DNA of 64,000 bases. It comes from Acanthosepion pharaonis (lineage: Eukaryota > Mollusca > Cephalopoda > Sepiida > Sepiidae). How positions within the stretch are numbered: position 1 is the stretch's first letter; every line of letters begins with the position of its first letter. The position numbers and the translations under genes are program-made. The stretch is taken from positions 1-64,000 of the forward strand of contig CAHIKZ030005440.1 of assembly GCA_903632075.3 (NCBI GenBank), read 5' to 3'. The notes under the pieces are model-generated. The model searched no databases. It saw only the letters and a program-made list of their open reading frames with translations, and was not told the origin of the DNA. This document shows, piece after piece, positions 61,701 to 64,000 of the stretch.

Positions 61701-63144
61701 GAAAAATAATTTCGAACAAGTTTTAGATGAGGTTTTGCCTTTCCCTAATGGCACATTAAAAGAAGGAAAGGTAAATATAAGCACCGAGAGAAGGGAAATA
61801 TACAGTGATCACCCACTTTGCGTCCACCGCATTTTTAGTGGAAATCGCAATTGCTGAGTTGAATGCAGTGCTTCCTACGCTGCCTCAATGAATTCTAATG
61901 AAAAATAATTTCGAACAAGTTTTAGATGAGGGTTTTGCCTTTCCCTAATGGCACATTAAAGAAGGGAAAGGTAAATATAAAGCACAGAGAGAAGGGAAAT
62001 ATACAGTGATCACCCACTTTGCGTCCACCGCATTTTTATTGGAAATCGCAATTCGCTGAGTTGAATGCAGTGCTTCCTACGCTGCCTCAATGAATTCTAA
62101 TGAAAAATAATTTCGAACAAGTTTTAGATGAGGGTTTTGCCTTTTCCTAATGGCACATTAAAGAAGGGAAAGGTAAATATAAAGCACAGAGAGAAGGGAA
62201 ATATACAGTGATCACCCACTTTGCGTCCACCGCATTTTTATTGGAAATCGCAATTCGCTGAGTTGAATGCAGTGCTTCCTACGCTGCCTCAATGAATTCT
62301 AATGAAAAATAATTTCGAACAAGTTTTAGATGAGGGTTTTGCATTTTTTCCCTAATGGCACATTAAAGAAGGAAAGGTAAATATAAAGCACAGAGAAGGA
62401 AATATACAGTGATCACCCACTTTGCGTCTACCGCATTTTTATTGGAAATCGCAATATGCTGAGTTGAATGCAGTGCTTCCTACGCTGCCTCAATGAATTC
62501 TAATGAAAAATAATTTCGAACAAGTTTTAGATGAGGGTTTTGCCTTTCCTAATGGCACATTATTAAAAGGGAAAGGTAAATATAAAGCACAGAGAGAAGG
62601 GAAATATACAGTGATCACCCACTTTGCGTCCACCGCATTTTTTATTGGAAATCGCAATTCGCTGAGTTGAATGCAGTGCTTCCTACGCTGCCTCAATGAA
62701 TTCTAATGAAAAATAATTTCGAACAAGTTTTAGATGAGGGTTTTGCCTTTCCTAATGGCACATTAAAGAAGGGAAAGGTAAATATAAAGCACAGAGAGAA
62801 GGAAATATACAGTGATCACCCACTTTGCGTCCACCGCATTTTTATTGGAAATCGCAATTCGCTGAGTTGAATGCAGTGCTTCCTACGCTGCCTCAATGAA
62901 TTCTAATGAAAAATAATTTCGAACAAGTTTTAGATGAGGGTTTTGCCTTTCCCTAATGGCACATTAAAGAAGGGAAAGGTAAATATAAAGCACAGAGAGA
63001 AGGGAAATATACAGTGATCACCCACTTTGCGTCCACCGCATTTTTATTGGAAATCGCAATTCGCTGAGTTGAATGCAGTGCTTCCTACGCTGCCTCAATG
63101 AATTCTAATGAAAAATAATTTCGAACAAGTTTTAGATGAGGGGT
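58791..63144. repeat. Regular satellite run, about 21 monomers
   Basis: Near-consensus copies with one patch at 59205-59360. From about 61.4 to 63.0 kb eight of nine readable copies are A-type (cacagag). Copies near 61430, 61635 and 61836 are agtgg-type in a row. Confidence 0.95.
59205..59360. repeat. Disrupted patch
   Basis: gagttgaatgaattctaatgtgcttcgaacaagtttcc interleaves two normally distant stretches before a second cctacgctgcctcaatgaattc. tagacgtgaacaag and tttttgctgagtttctaatgg follow, and the copy ends with aaggggaaaagcagatgag. Confidence 0.8.
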
Positions 63145-63310
63145 TTTGCCTTAAAGAAGGGAAAATGGCAAAGCATTAAAGAAGGAAAGGTAAATTGGAA
63201 TAAAGTTGAATGCATTGAGCCTCAAGAAGAAAAAAATTTAAGTTTTAGATGATCACCCACTTTGCACAGAGTCAGTGATCACCCATTTTTGCGTCCACCG
63301 CATTTTGAAA
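63145..63310. repeat. Disrupted patch
   Basis: ttttgccttaaagaaggg skips the left hairpin arm and loop. aaaatggcaaagcattaaag gives a second partial loop, ttggaataaagttgaatgc mixes words, and gatcacccactttgc is followed within 30 bp by a second gatcaccca. Confidence 0.8.
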
Positions 63311-64000
63311 TCGCAATTCGCTGAGTTGAATGCAGTGCTTCCTACGCTGCCTCAATGAATTCTAATGAAAAATAATTTCGAACAAGTTTTAGATGAGGTT
63401 TTTGCCTTTCCCTAATGGCACATTAAAGAAGGGAAAGGTAAATATAAAGCACCAGAGAGAAGAAGGAAATATACAGTGATCACCCATTTTTTTGCGTCCA
63501 CCGCATTTTTATTGGAAATCGCAATTCGCTGAGTTGAATGCAGTGCTTCCTACGCTGCCTCAATGAATTCTAATGAAAAATAATTTCGAACAAGTTTTAG
63601 ATGAGGGTTTTGCCTTTCCCTAATGGCACATTAAAGAAGGGAAAGGTAAATATAAAGCACAGAGAGAAGGGAAATATACAGTGATCACCCACTTTGCGTC
63701 CACCGCATTTTTAGTGGAAATCGCAATTCGCTGAGTTGAATGCAGTGCTTCCTACGCTGCCTCAATGAATTCTAATGAAAAATAATTTCGAACAAGTTTT
63801 AGATGAGGTTTTGCCTTTCCTAATGGCACATTAAAGAAGGAAAGGTAAATATAAAGCACCGAGAGAAGGGAAATATACAGTGATCCCCACTTTGCGTCCG
63901 TCCCGCATTTTATTGGAAATCGCAATTCGCTGAGTTGAATGCAGAGCTTCCTACGCTGCCTCAATGAATTCTAATGAAAAATAATTTCGAACAAGTTTTA
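63311..64000. repeat. Regular satellite run to the window end, about 3.5 monomers
   Basis: Near-consensus copies. One near 63895 has gcgtccgtcccgcat in place of gcgtccaccgcat. The window ends at ttcgaacaagtttta, in mid-monomer, so the array continues. Confidence 0.94.

Larger units (their letters stand above)
1..64000. repeat. Satellite DNA array, 202-bp monomer, about 315-320 copies
   Basis: The same unit repeats head to tail across the entire window, beginning and ending inside a monomer, so both array edges lie outside. The spacing between equivalent points in intact copies is 202 bp (GAATTC at 22137 and 22339). Over 32-7627 the mean spacing is about 200 bp for about 38 copies. All copies have the same orientation and I saw no inverted copy. 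No unique sequence, gene, transposon or RNA gene interrupts it. Known context: long arrays of nucleosome-sized units are typical of eukaryotic centromeric or heterochromatic satellite. The centromeric role is an inference, and I cannot name the family or host. The strand shown is arbitrary. Confidence 0.98.

Noticed and set aside
1..64000. CRISPR array
   Set aside because: The periodicity comes from one continuous ~200-bp unit. There is no short repeat alternating with unique spacers and no cas gene.

Overview
The whole 64-kb window is one tandem satellite DNA array. A single monomer is repeated head to tail from the first base to the last, all in the same orientation. Intact copies are 202 bp (for example 22141-22342), and most others are 198-202 bp because homopolymer runs gain or lose a base. 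That gives roughly 315-320 copies. I found no protein gene, RNA gene, transposon, CRISPR array or other unique sequence. Every open reading frame in the window is built from satellite sequence: 202 is 3x67+1, so the frame shifts at each copy and frames rarely stay open for more than one monomer (about 67 codons). A megasatellite of nucleosome-sized units with no genes points to a eukaryote, probably a centromeric, pericentromeric or other heterochromatic block. I do not recognise the family and cannot say whether the host is a plant, an animal or something else.

The monomer is about 40% GC (80 of 202) and has seven CpGs, close to the 7.9 expected from its composition, so it is not CpG-depleted. 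Each copy has one GAATTC, one TGATCA and one TTCGAA. The clearest structure is a nested inverted repeat. CCTTTCCCT and AGGGAAAGG form a perfect 9-bp stem, extendable to 13 bp with one G.T pair, and the 16-nt loop contains a second stem, AATG-gca-CATT. The copies carry recurring variants: caccgag/cacagag (C/A), attgg/agtgg (T/G) and gatcac/gatccc. Neighbouring copies often share variants (C-type at 32.0-34.9 kb, A-type near the right end, agtgg runs at 45.6-46.6 and 50.6-51.6 kb). I see no fixed multi-monomer period, so this reads as local homogenisation rather than a clean higher-order repeat.

The layout alternates between long regular runs (1-7.8, 12.7-15.6, 24.8-27.1, 27.9-33.6, 39.3-43.0 and 59.4-63.1 kb) and about fifty short disrupted patches of 40-380 bp. 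In the patches, 5-20-nt words from the same monomer appear out of order, truncated or duplicated. No foreign sequence is visible in them. They may be real micro-rearrangements, such as template switching or replication slippage, or consensus errors from noisy long reads. The homopolymer-length noise throughout makes the error explanation serious, and raw reads would decide it. There is no gene system here. The points worth following are the nested hairpin in every copy, the regional variant blocks, a rare five-substitution variant shared by two copies 23.4 kb apart, and the origin of the scrambled patches.
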